Positions 17,359-25,082 of a stretch of 64,000 nucleotides of DNA are shown here, piece after piece. Source of the stretch: Bacillota bacterium (GTDB lineage Bacteria > Bacillota > Clostridia > Clostridiales > Clostridiaceae). The notes beneath the pieces were generated by a model. That model did no database searches. It had not been told where the DNA came from and worked only from the letters and a program-made list of their open reading frames with translations. Numbering within the stretch: position 1 is the first letter of the stretch; each line of letters opens with the position of its first letter. Position numbers and translations under genes: made by a program. The stretch is taken from positions 1-64,000 of the forward strand of contig JAEXZL010000042.1 of NCBI GenBank assembly GCA_023451395.1. Direction: 5' to 3'.

Positions 17359-18723
17359 ATGAAAGATAAACCAATTGATTCACAATTGTATATAGATTCA
17401 GTGTTAGAAAAAGTAAATGCAAGAAATGGTGAGGAACCAGAATTTCTCCAGGCTGTGAGAGAGGTATTGCCGGCATTAAAGCCTGTTTTGGATAAACATC
17501 CAGAGTACATAGAGGCTAATCTTCTTGAAAGGTTCTGTGAGCCAGAAAGACAGATAATATTTAGGGTTCCTTGGACTGATGATGAAGGCAGGCTTCAGGT
17601 AAACAGGGGCTTTAGAGTACAGTTTAACGGAGCAATAGGACCCTATAAGGGAGGACTTCGTTTTCATCCCTCCGTTAACATAGGCATAATAAAGTTTTTA
17701 GGCTTTGAGCAGATTTTAAAAAATTCACTTACAGGTCTTCCAATAGGGGGAGGTAAGGGTGGCTCAGATTTTGACCCAAGAGGCAAATCCAATGGAGAAA
17801 TAATGAGATTTTGCCAAAGCTTTATGACAGAGCTTTACAGACATATTGGACCAGATGTAGATGTACCGGCAGGAGATATAGGTGTTGGTGGAAGAGAAAT
17901 AGGATATCTATATGGACAGTACAGAAGAATAAGAGGAGCCTTTGAGAACGGAGTATTAACTGGTAAGGGTATATCCTATGGAGGAAGCCTTATAAGGCCT
18001 GAAGCAACAGGATTTGGAATAGTCTATTTTTGCAATGAGATGTTAAAGCATGAGGGAGACAGCTTTCAAGGAAAGACTGTAGCAATATCAGGTTTTGGCA
18101 ACGTAGCCTGGGGTGTTTGCAGGAAGGTTGTGGATCTAGGAGGAAAGGTAGTGACACTATCTGGACCAGATGGATATATATATGACCCAGATGGTGTAAC
18201 AGGAGAAAAAATAGACTATATGCTGAAAATGAGAACATCCACAAGAGATAGAGTACAGGATTATTCAGAAAAGTTTGGAGTTAAATTTTATCCTGGAGAA
18301 AAACCATGGGGAATTAAAGTGGACATAATAATACCAAGTGCAATACAGAATGATATACATTTAGAGCATGCTAAGCAAATAGTTGACAATGGTATTAAGT
18401 ATGTGTGCGAGGGAGCAAATATGCCTTGCACTAATGAAGCTGTACGATACATGCAGGAAAATGGAGTGATTGTTGGACCAGCTAAGGCAGCAAATGCCGG
18501 AGGAGTAGCTACTTCGGCACTAGAAATGGCACAGAATAGTGCTAGAATTGCATGGACTGCAGAGGAAGTAGAAGAGAAACTACACAGAATAATGGTAGAC
18601 ATATACAATAATTCCGTAAAAGCTTCAGCAGAATACGGCTTTGGATATAATCTTGTTGCTGGAGCTAATATAGCTGGCTTTATTAAGGTAGCTGATGCTA
18701 TGCATGCTCAAGGGAATTATTAG
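17359..18723 (+). CDS. gdhA: NADP-type glutamate dehydrogenase
   Basis: This 454-residue hexameric-type glutamate dehydrogenase interconverts 2-oxoglutarate plus ammonia and glutamate. The catalytic regions GPYKGGLRFHPSVN and LPIGGGKGGSDFDPRGKS carry the substrate and catalytic lysines. DVPAGDIGVGGREIGY and the cofactor-binding GFGNVAWG are also present. Length and motifs match the bacterial 450-residue class of GdhA rather than the shorter catabolic RocG class. An in-frame ATG at 17314 lacks a ribosome binding site, while AAGAGGAGGG sits correctly before ATG 17359. Only 15 bases separate it from a short-chain dehydrogenase gene, with no terminator, so the two and the following kinase are probably one operon. 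That is an unusual setting for gdhA. Confidence 0.93.
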   Translation: MKDKPIDSQLYIDSVLEKVNARNGEEPEFLQAVREVLPALKPVLDKHPEYIEANLLERFCEPERQIIFRVPWTDDEGRLQVNRGFRVQFNGAIGPYKGGLRFHPSVNIGIIKFLGFEQILKNSLTGLPIGGGKGGSDFDPRGKSNGEIMRFCQSFMTELYRHIGPDVDVPAGDIGVGGREIGYLYGQYRRIRGAFENGVLTGKGISYGGSLIRPEATGFGIVYFCNEMLKHEGDSFQGKTVAISGFGNVAWGVCRKVVDLGGKVVTLSGPDGYIYDPDGVTGEKIDYMLKMRTSTRDRVQDYSEKFGVKFYPGEKPWGIKVDIIIPSAIQNDIHLEHAKQIVDNGIKYVCEGANMPCTNEAVRYMQENGVIVGPAKAANAGGVATSALEMAQNSARIAWTAEEVEEKLHRIMVDIYNNSVKASAEYGFGYNLVAGANIAGFIKVADAMHAQGNY

Positions 18724-18738
18724 AAAGGAGAATATAAT

Positions 18739-19494
18739 ATGAAGCTATTTGATATAGTAGGGAAAAAAGCAATTGTTACTGGAGCAGCTCAAGGGCTTAG
18801 TAGAGGGATGGCAGAGGGGCTCATGGAAGCAGGGGTAGAGGTAACAATTCTAGACATATCACCTGCTACAGAGTCTGTAGCAGAGGAGTTTGCAAATAAG
18901 GGGTATAAATGTCATGGTATTAGAGTAAATATTGGGGATAAAGAGGCTCGAGAAAAGGCCTTCGCTAGAGCCGTTGAGATAATGGGAGGCATTGATATCT
19001 TAGTAAATGGTGCTGGGGTTCAGCGCCGTCATAAGTGTGAAGAATTCCCATTAGAGGACTGGAATTTTGTTATAGATATAAACCTTACAGCTGCCTTTGC
19101 CCTATGTCAATTAGCTGTACGAGAATTTTTGAAAAATGGTGGAGGAAAAATAGTAAATGTTGCATCAATGCTAAGTTTTTTTGGTGGATACACTGTGCCA
19201 GCCTATGCAGCTAGTAAGGGAGGAGTGGCTCAGTTTACAAAAGCATTTTCCAATGAATTAGCTGGCAAGAATATAAATATTAATGCTATTGCTCCAGGAT
19301 ACATGGATACAGATATGAATACTAAGTTAATAGAGGATCCAGTTAGAAATATTGAAATATTAAGCAGAATTCCTGCTGGACGATGGGGTACACCAGAGGA
19401 TGTAAAGGGTGTAGTAATATTTCTTTCATCACCAGCATCAGATTATCTCAATGGTGCAGTAATACCTGTGGATGGCGGATATTTAAATAGATAA
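18739..19494 (+). CDS. Short-chain dehydrogenase/reductase (KduD/gluconate dehydrogenase-like)
   Basis: This 251-residue classical SDR has the cofactor motif TGAAQGLSRGMAEG, the NGAG-type motif (VNGAGVQRR) and the catalytic S and YxxxK (YAASKGG). The C-terminal VDGGY ending is common in sugar-acid and polyol dehydrogenases. Overall it looks like 2-deoxy-D-gluconate 3-dehydrogenase or gluconate 5-dehydrogenase, oxidising a sugar hydroxyl with NAD(P). AGAAAGGAG lies before its ATG. It sits between glutamate dehydrogenase and an FGGY kinase, so it likely forms a ketose or keto acid that the kinase phosphorylates. Confidence 0.87.
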   Translation: MKLFDIVGKKAIVTGAAQGLSRGMAEGLMEAGVEVTILDISPATESVAEEFANKGYKCHGIRVNIGDKEAREKAFARAVEIMGGIDILVNGAGVQRRHKCEEFPLEDWNFVIDINLTAAFALCQLAVREFLKNGGGKIVNVASMLSFFGGYTVPAYAASKGGVAQFTKAFSNELAGKNININAIAPGYMDTDMNTKLIEDPVRNIEILSRIPAGRWGTPEDVKGVVIFLSSPASDYLNGAVIPVDGGYLNR

Positions 19495-19531
19495 TTAGGT
19501 CTTGATATAAATTCGGTATAGGAGGTATTTT

Positions 19532-20947
19532 ATGCAGATTCTTGTATTGGAGTCAAGTACTTCATCAGCAAAAGCTATGTTATATAATGATATTAAAGGC
19601 ATAAGCGAAACTATTACAGAACAATATGATCCTCAATGTGGTGATATAAGAATACAAGACCCAGAAAGAGTTTTTTTACGCACTATTGAAGCAGGTAAAA
19701 AAATAATAGGCAATAAGGATATAGATATGATTGCAATTTCAGGTACATGGCATAGTATATTTGCATGTGATAAGGATTTTAAACCTGTCACAAAATCGTA
19801 TACATGGGCTCATACAGAAGCCTCATATATTGCTCAGGAATTAAGGAAGGATATTGACTTTACAAAAAGGTTTTATAACACTACCGGATGCATGGTTAAT
19901 GCTATATATCCTGTATTTAAATTAATGAATTTACAAAATCAGGGCTTGAACCTTACAGATTATATTTTCATGGGACAAGGTACCTATAATTATCATCGTC
20001 TTACGGGAGAGTTTCTTCTTTCAGAAAGCATGGCATCAGGCTCAGGGCTTTTGGACATACACACAAAGGAATTATCTCAAGAGGTGTTGGAGCTTCTAGG
20101 AATCAGAAAGAAGCAGTTAGGAAGAATCACTAGCTATAGGGAGCTTAGACCTCTTTCAAAAGAAGGAGCTAATTTGCTAGGAATTAAAAGTGGAATTCCA
20201 GTTATAACAGCACATCCTGATGGAGCTTTAAATCAAATTGGGGCAGGTGCACTAAATGATGGTGTTATGACTCTATCTATAGGAACTAGTGCTGCTTTAC
20301 GAATATCTACCTCTAAGCCTATTATTCCTGTCACCCCTAGCACCTGGTGCTATCTATCGCCGGTTAGCTGGCTTAGTGGTGCAGCTACCTCGGGAGCATG
20401 TAATTGCGTTGATTGGATAAAAAATAAGTTCTTCTCCTCTAGTACAACCTACAAGGAAATAGAGGAACAAAAAATTGATATGAAAAGTATACCAATATTT
20501 CTTCCATTTTTATATGGGGAGCGCTGCCCAGGGTGGAATGATGCGAGAAAAGCATCATTTTATGATGTAAATAGTGAGCATTCTAACCTTGAGCTATATT
20601 TTAGTACTCTTGAAGGGGTTATCTTTAATCTTTATCAGTGCTATGAGGTGTTATGTAAAACAGATATAGAGCCAGATAAAATAAAGCTTTCCGGAGGAAT
20701 ACTGAATTCAAAAATATGGACTCAAATGTGCTGTGATATCTTTGGCAGAGAAATGGAATGCTCTAAAGAAAAGCAAATGTCTTTAATGGGTGGAGTTGCA
20801 CTGGCCTTAGAGCTTGGAGGTGCACTAAAGAACTTAGATCAATTTAATGGTAAAGATAGCGTGGTGATTTACCCAAACAGGGAAAGATATAAAGGTTATA
20901 AAAAAAGATATGAAAGATACAAGGAAATTTATAATTATAATTTGTAA
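19532..20947 (+). CDS. FGGY-family carbohydrate kinase
   Basis: This 471-residue sugar kinase has the two actin-like ATPase halves of the FGGY family. LVLESSTSSAKAMLYND is the N-terminal phosphate-1 loop. AHPDGALNQIGAGALNDG is the central catalytic-aspartate region. GGILNSKIWTQMCCDIFG is the adenosine region. It resembles gluconate and xylulose kinases. It should phosphorylate a sugar or sugar acid, probably the product or substrate of the co-transcribed SDR. It lies 37 bases after the SDR and is followed by a strong terminator. The exact sugar is not deducible. Confidence 0.88.
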   Translation: MQILVLESSTSSAKAMLYNDIKGISETITEQYDPQCGDIRIQDPERVFLRTIEAGKKIIGNKDIDMIAISGTWHSIFACDKDFKPVTKSYTWAHTEASYIAQELRKDIDFTKRFYNTTGCMVNAIYPVFKLMNLQNQGLNLTDYIFMGQGTYNYHRLTGEFLLSESMASGSGLLDIHTKELSQEVLELLGIRKKQLGRITSYRELRPLSKEGANLLGIKSGIPVITAHPDGALNQIGAGALNDGVMTLSIGTSAALRISTSKPIIPVTPSTWCYLSPVSWLSGAATSGACNCVDWIKNKFFSSSTTYKEIEEQKIDMKSIPIFLPFLYGERCPGWNDARKASFYDVNSEHSNLELYFSTLEGVIFNLYQCYEVLCKTDIEPDKIKLSGGILNSKIWTQMCCDIFGREMECSKEKQMSLMGGVALALELGGALKNLDQFNGKDSVVIYPNRERYKGYKKRYERYKEIYNYNL

Positions 20948-21009
20948 CTTGCCTTGGATTTAGAAATTGGAATAGTTTTTAGGAGCTATTTGAAGTGAAT
21001 ATCTTTTGA

Positions 21010-21055
21010 TACACCGATATATTTATTTTTAAAATAAATATATCGGTGTTTTGCT
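21010..21055 (+). terminator. Intrinsic terminator after the FGGY kinase
   Basis: A long perfect inverted repeat (ACACCGATATATTTATTTT against AAAATAAATATATCGGTGT) is followed by TTTT. Its AT-rich symmetric stem could also serve the convergent M23 gene. Confidence 0.85.
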
Positions 21056-21082
21056 GGTAGTTAGCATTTTGATAGTTGTTAG

Positions 21083-21775
21083 TTAATCATAAAATCTTAT
21101 TCTGTCCTTATCCGTGGGGATTCCATTATATACTTTTCTCCATTCTCCTTCTTTGAATGATTCATACTGCTCAAAAGCACAAGGAAGTCCCTTTGCTGAA
21201 AGCATGTTACTACTATCCATGAGCTGAAAATGTAAATGTGGAGAAAATGAATTTCCTGAATGTCCTACTTTTCCTAAATAATCACCTCTTTTTACACTTT
21301 GTCCAACAGATACCTTAATTGATCCTTTTTGTAGATGCACTAATCCAGCATAAACATGGTCACTGAATTTCATGATTATATAGTTGCCAGCAACGGATTG
21401 TATATTATCTTTTTTTGGGTTAAAGGCATAGGCATTTTTTATAGCAACAATCAAATCCGAAAGTAAATGAGCTCTTTTCCTTTCTTTATAACCATCTTCA
21501 GCTTTCACAATTACCCCATCCAATGGGGCATATACTTCTTGCCCCCAACAGTAACACTTACTTATAGGAACACCTAGAAGAAGATATGACAACCAATGCA
21601 CAGGATAACTGGGCCACCCTTTTCTTTCCCAATCTACTTGTAAAAAATCATAAGCATATCGTGTTCCTAATTGATTTGTTCCGTGGCTGGGTATCTTTTT
21701 ACCCGGAGTAGTAGGGGCTAACCATTCCCCCCTTAAAGGAAACTCAACAATTACTGGTTTATTTATATCATTCAT
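21083..21775 (-). CDS. M23-family metallopeptidase domain protein
   Basis: This 230-residue protein has a LytM/M23 zinc peptidase fold. YAPLDGVIVKAEDG opens the beta core, VHLQKGSIKVSVGQSVKRGD is the typical sheet, and GHSGNSFSPHLHFQ supplies the HxH zinc ligands. M23 enzymes usually cut peptidoglycan cross-bridges, but no signal peptide or membrane segment is visible here. It may act inside the cell or be a non-canonical member. It is transcribed toward the kinase terminator. A GGGGGCG site precedes the start. Immediately upstream on the same strand, after about 120 bases, lies a TetR regulator. Confidence 0.82.
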   Translation of the reverse strand: MNDINKPVIVEFPLRGEWLAPTTPGKKIPSHGTNQLGTRYAYDFLQVDWERKGWPSYPVHWLSYLLLGVPISKCYCWGQEVYAPLDGVIVKAEDGYKERKRAHLLSDLIVAIKNAYAFNPKKDNIQSVAGNYIIMKFSDHVYAGLVHLQKGSIKVSVGQSVKRGDYLGKVGHSGNSFSPHLHFQLMDSSNMLSAKGLPCAFEQYESFKEGEWRKVYNGIPTDKDRIRFYD

Positions 21776-21894
21776 TTTACGCCCCCATAATTTTCAATAA
21801 TATCGTAAGCTTTAACACTAGAATTGTGATGCCTTGTAAGATTTAGGTAATTTCCTTTGGAATAAAAATGAAAAATCTTAATTCTTATATAGAT

Positions 21895-22530
21895 TTATTC
21901 ATTACTTGATTCATAGAAAATTTTTCTAAGTTCATCAAAATATCCATCAACTCTTTCAATGATAAGCTCATAGTCTAAATCGGAGGTTTCTGAATTTCTG
22001 ATATCATCTAATATTTGGTTCGTAAAGCCAATATTAGACCAAAGTATAAACTGCTTACATTTTTCCATATCCAGACCTTCCCTAAATTTTGATTCATCTA
22101 TCATATCAAATATTTGATTGTAGCATGATGATTGCTTTTTGCTCTCCCTTTCTTCAAGTTCTTTATTAATCTCGTTAGAATTGGTAACAATAGAAAGTTT
22201 ATTAAACTCAAAAATCCAAGGATACCTTTTTAGTAATTGAATTTGAAGAAGATATGATTGACGCAATCTATTAAAAATATCTTTTTCGTTGAAATCCAAT
22301 AACTTATAGTATTTCTTATCAAGAAGGTCAGTGAAGTAGCCATATACAAAGAGAAAAAGTTCTTGCTTGCTATTTACATAATGAAACATCAGAGCTTTAG
22401 AAATTCCTGCTTCCTTTGCAATTACATTTGTTGAAGCATTATCATAACCCTTCAAAGCAAATTCTTTCAATGCTGCATTTAGAATAGCGTCACGTCTTTG
22501 AGGTTCTAAATCCAATAATTTTATAAGCAT
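21895..22530 (-). CDS. TetR/AcrR-family transcriptional regulator
   Basis: This 211-residue regulator has the TetR helix-turn-helix NVIAKEAGISKALMFHYVNSK at residues around 35-55, preceded by the family's RDAILNAALKEFALKGYDN. The C-terminal ligand domain is helical and unspecific. Two copies of a palindrome (ACCTATTAGGT) lie 36-80 bases upstream of its start and are likely its own operator. No obvious target gene is divergently arranged on the other side. The next downstream gene on its strand is the M23 peptidase. The start has GGAG eight bases away. Confidence 0.88.
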   Translation of the reverse strand: MLIKLLDLEPQRRDAILNAALKEFALKGYDNASTNVIAKEAGISKALMFHYVNSKQELFLFVYGYFTDLLDKKYYKLLDFNEKDIFNRLRQSYLLQIQLLKRYPWIFEFNKLSIVTNSNEINKELEERESKKQSSCYNQIFDMIDESKFREGLDMEKCKQFILWSNIGFTNQILDDIRNSETSDLDYELIIERVDGYFDELRKIFYESSNE

Positions 22531-22565
22531 ATACGATACTCCTTAATATTAAAGCAATTGTATTA

Positions 22566-22609
22566 ACCTATTAGGTAAATAGAATTATACCTCTGTTTAC
22601 CTAATAGGT
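22566..22609. promoter_or_regulatory. Twin palindromic operator of the TetR gene
   Basis: ACCTATTAGGTAAA at 22566-22579 and TTTACCTAATAGGT at 22596-22609 are inverted copies of each other, and each core (ACCTATTAGGT) is itself an 11-bp palindrome. Their centres are 30 bp apart, about three helical turns. This fits two TetR dimers controlling the adjacent gene. Confidence 0.75.
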
Positions 22610-22860
22610 CAATATGAAAACTTCATTCTAAATTCTTATTACTTAGAGGGCTTGATAAAGAACAAGCAGAAAATGCTATTTCTTCAGTTGGTTGCCTTAG
22701 ATGAGGAAGTGATTTGAGAAGGTAAAATTGAAAGTAGGTGATTTTACTTAATAATCATTATAATATGAGATTATGGAATATTTTAAAATAATAAATTAAC
22801 ATTTGGATAAATTGTAAAATATTGCTTGACTTCAAGAAGATAAAATGATAACCTTAACAT
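22610..22860. other. Intergenic region between two TetR systems
   Basis: No convincing gene is visible. A short open stretch around 22646-22703 encodes a protein-like string (LLRGLDKEQAENAISSVG) without a start or ribosome site and may be a decayed gene. TAATAATCATTATAA at 22749-22763 differs by one base from the PerR box consensus TTATAATNATTATAA. In DNA this AT-rich that match may be chance. Confidence 0.4.
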
Positions 22861-22874
22861 ACCGAACGGTCGGT
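22826..22874 (+). promoter_or_regulatory. Promoter and TetR-type operator for the VOC-TetR operon
   Basis: TTGACT at 22826-22831 and an extended -10 (TG then TAACCT at 22849-22854) make a plausible promoter. Just downstream, ACCGAACGGTCGGT (22861-22874) has arms ACCGA and TCGGT and stands out as GC-rich in AT-rich DNA. It matches the style of TetR operators and would block the start site. The TetR gene at 23377 is the likely ligand-responsive repressor. Confidence 0.7.
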
Positions 22875-22939
22875 TTTAAATGAAATGTGATAATTGCGTT
22901 GATTAAATTAAATTAAAAAATTATTAGGAGGAATAGAAT

Positions 22940-23326
22940 ATGAAAATTGACTTAACTAATGTGTTTGTTGATGACACCAATAAGGCTTTAAAATTTTATA
23001 CGGAGGTATTGGGTTTCTATAAGAAAGTACATATAACAGAAATAAATTGGATAACAGTTGTTTCGCCGGAAGAACCAGAGGGTACACAATTGCTACTGGA
23101 ACCTAATAGTAACCCCGCTTCAATAGAATATCAAAAATCTCTTTTTGAGCAGGGGATACCTGCAGCATCCTTTGCTGTTGACGACATAGAGAAGGAGTAT
23201 GAAAGATTGGCTGAGTTAGGAGTGGAATTTACTATGAAACCGTCGAAAACAATAGGATCTATTATTTCCGTATTTAAAGATACCTGTGGCAACCTCATAC
23301 AGCTTCATCAAATAACTGATATTTAG
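22940..23326 (+). CDS. VOC/glyoxalase-superfamily protein
   Basis: This 128-residue protein has the paired beta-alpha-beta-beta-beta modules of the vicinal oxygen chelate fold. It begins IDLTNVFVDDTNKALKFYTEVLGF and ends FKDTCGNLIQLHQ, with the C-terminal metal or substrate strand. Members include glyoxalases, fosfomycin and bleomycin resistance proteins and dioxygenases. Several metal ligands are not obvious here, so a binding or resistance role is as likely as catalysis. AGGAGG precedes the ATG. A TetR gene follows after 50 bases, and both are behind a TetR-style operator, which suggests an inducible detoxification pair. Confidence 0.82.
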   Translation: MKIDLTNVFVDDTNKALKFYTEVLGFYKKVHITEINWITVVSPEEPEGTQLLLEPNSNPASIEYQKSLFEQGIPAASFAVDDIEKEYERLAELGVEFTMKPSKTIGSIISVFKDTCGNLIQLHQITDI

Positions 23327-23376
23327 TATGGATACACAGCTTCAATCATTGAAGGAAATGAAAAAGGAGGATCAGC

Positions 23377-23973
23377 GTGAAAAATACAAAAGAGCATATT
23401 TTGAATGTTACCTTTAAGCTTTTTCTACAAAAGAGTTTTAAGGAAGTTACTATGAAGGAGATTGTAGAAGAAACAGGGCTTTCAAAAGGTGCTCTTTATC
23501 ACTATTTCACCAGTAAGGAGCAGATTTTTTTAGAGCTGGTGAATAATGTCTTTTCTTCTGTACTTGATGTTCCTTACTATCAATTTAGTAGAGAATCACT
23601 TTACAATTTTTATATTGACTATATTAACTACTATGTGGAGAATTTAAAGCAAAATAATATAGACGGAGAAGTCAGTACCCCTAGCTTTAATTATATTTCT
23701 TTAATTTTTGATGCCATAAAAGTTTTTCCGGATTTTCAGGAAAGGTTGCAGGAGTTTAAAGAGATTCAGCTAAAGAGTTGGATGAATGTCATTCACTCTG
23801 CCAGAGAAAAAGGGGAGATTGATTCTCCTATGAGTGATGAGCAAATAGCGAAAATGTTCATAAGCTCATCCAGCGGAATTGAAATAAACAATATCACTAG
23901 AGGAAGTAGAGAGGAAATCGGAAAAACTTTATTAAGTTTATGGGACGGCTTCTATGAAGAATTAAAATCATAA
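23377..23973 (+). CDS. TetR/AcrR-family transcriptional regulator
   Basis: This 198-residue regulator has the helix-turn-helix EIVEETGLSKGALYHYFTSKE near residues 28-48 and a helical ligand domain. The start is GTG at 23377, eight bases after AAAAGGAGG. It is the second gene of a short operon with a VOC protein, and the ACCGAACGGTCGGT site upstream of the operon is its probable operator. It is not close in sequence to the other TetR protein at 21895-22530, whose operators are different. The inducer is unknown. Confidence 0.88.
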   Translation: MKNTKEHILNVTFKLFLQKSFKEVTMKEIVEETGLSKGALYHYFTSKEQIFLELVNNVFSSVLDVPYYQFSRESLYNFYIDYINYYVENLKQNNIDGEVSTPSFNYISLIFDAIKVFPDFQERLQEFKEIQLKSWMNVIHSAREKGEIDSPMSDEQIAKMFISSSSGIEINNITRGSREEIGKTLLSLWDGFYEELKS

Positions 23974-24010
23974 TTTATTTAAAGTACGAAGACAAGGAGG
24001 GGTATAAGAA

Positions 24011-24288
24011 ATGGACAATGAAAAATGTGATTTGTTTCATCTTAATGGTGTTAAAGAAAAGAAATTGAAAGTGATTGACGGATTCACGATTAAATATCAT
24101 GTAATGGAACCACTCCTTGGTCTAAAGGCAAGAGGGTAAATGGTCACCCAGAAGGCTATTGGGAATGGTATCCACTGGATGGCACCATTAAACGTTTAGG
24201 CTTTTTTAGAAAGGGTGAACCCATAGGTGAGTGGGTTACCTACGATAAAAAAGGAGCAAAGCATAAGATAACCCAAAGAGGAATTTGA
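24011..24288 (+). pseudogene. Frameshifted small MORN-repeat-like protein gene
   Basis: AAGGAGGGG precedes ATG 24011, which opens a frame that stops at 24137-24139. A second frame overlaps it and carries HPEGYWEWYPLDGTIKR followed by GEPIGEWVTYDKKG. Those are two MORN/YwqK-like repeats that match the missing remainder of one protein. The frames join if one base is restored near 24101-24102, between TIKYH and NGTTPWSKGK. The single product would be about 92 residues. The stop is 15 bases before the Vat-like acetyltransferase start, so the two may be co-transcribed. The deletion may be real decay or a sequencing error. The role of the intact protein is unknown. Confidence 0.75.
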
Positions 24289-24303
24289 AAGGAGCACAAT
24301 AAC

Positions 24304-24942
24304 ATGAATTATGGCCCGAACCCTAATAGTATTTATCCAAATGAGAAAATAAAAAGCATATGCTACATAAAAAATGTAATTACTAGGCCTAATATAATTG
24401 TTGGTGAGTACACATATTATGATGATATAAATGGTCCAGAAGGATTTGAAAAGCAGGTTACACACCACTATGAGTTCTTAGGTGACAAGCTCATTATTGG
24501 TAAGTTTTGTGCAATAGCAAAGGGAATAGAATTTATAATGAATGGAGCAAACCATAGAATGGGAAGCATAACTACCTATCCTTTTAATATCATGGGAAAT
24601 GGTTGGGAGAAATCCACTCCTTCCTTAGAAGATTTACCATTTAAAGGTGATACAGTGATCGGCAATGATGTCTGGATTGGACAAAATGTCACTGTTATGC
24701 CTGGAGTACATGTGGGGGATGGTGCGATTATTGCTGCAAATTCTCTTGTGGCAAGTGATATACCAGCTTATCACATAGCAGGTGGTAATCCATGCAGAAG
24801 AATAAGAAAAAGATTTGATGATGAATTAATAAATTATCTTTTAGACTTAAAATGGTGGGATTGGACTGCTAAGAAAATATTTGATAATCTTGATATCCTA
24901 TGCAGTGGAGATTTAACAAAAATCAAGGAAATTGTAAAATGA
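24304..24942 (+). CDS. Vat/CatB-type xenobiotic acetyltransferase
   Basis: This 212-residue left-handed beta-helix acetyltransferase resembles streptogramin A acetyltransferases. It starts MNYGPNPNSIYPNEK, has MNGANHRMGSITTYPFN with the catalytic histidine region, WIGQNVTVMPGVHVGDGAII hexapeptide repeats, and the C-terminal AGGNPCRRIRKRF. Vat enzymes acetylate the hydroxyl of virginiamycin M-type compounds with acetyl-CoA. Chromosomal relatives have broader or unknown substrates, so resistance is only a possibility. GAAAGGAG precedes the ATG. A long hairpin that can act as terminator on both strands follows at 25036-25080. Confidence 0.85.
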   Translation: MNYGPNPNSIYPNEKIKSICYIKNVITRPNIIVGEYTYYDDINGPEGFEKQVTHHYEFLGDKLIIGKFCAIAKGIEFIMNGANHRMGSITTYPFNIMGNGWEKSTPSLEDLPFKGDTVIGNDVWIGQNVTVMPGVHVGDGAIIAANSLVASDIPAYHIAGGNPCRRIRKRFDDELINYLLDLKWWDWTAKKIFDNLDILCSGDLTKIKEIVK

Positions 24943-25035
24943 TAAATTCCAGTTTGAAAAAGAGTAGTGATTTTAACTACTTAGATAATAGGACATAAGA
25001 AATGTATAAGAAATATAATGTTTAAATCCATAGTT

Positions 25036-25080
25036 AGGTGTAGCTCTCTACTTAAGAAGTAGAAAGCTACACCTTTATAA
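25036..25080. terminator. Bidirectional terminator between Vat-like and MATE genes
   Basis: GGTGTAGCT-CTCTACTT and AAGTAGAAAGCTACACC form a long, nearly perfect stem. Both genes converge on it. Confidence 0.8.
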
Positions 25081-25082
25081 TT

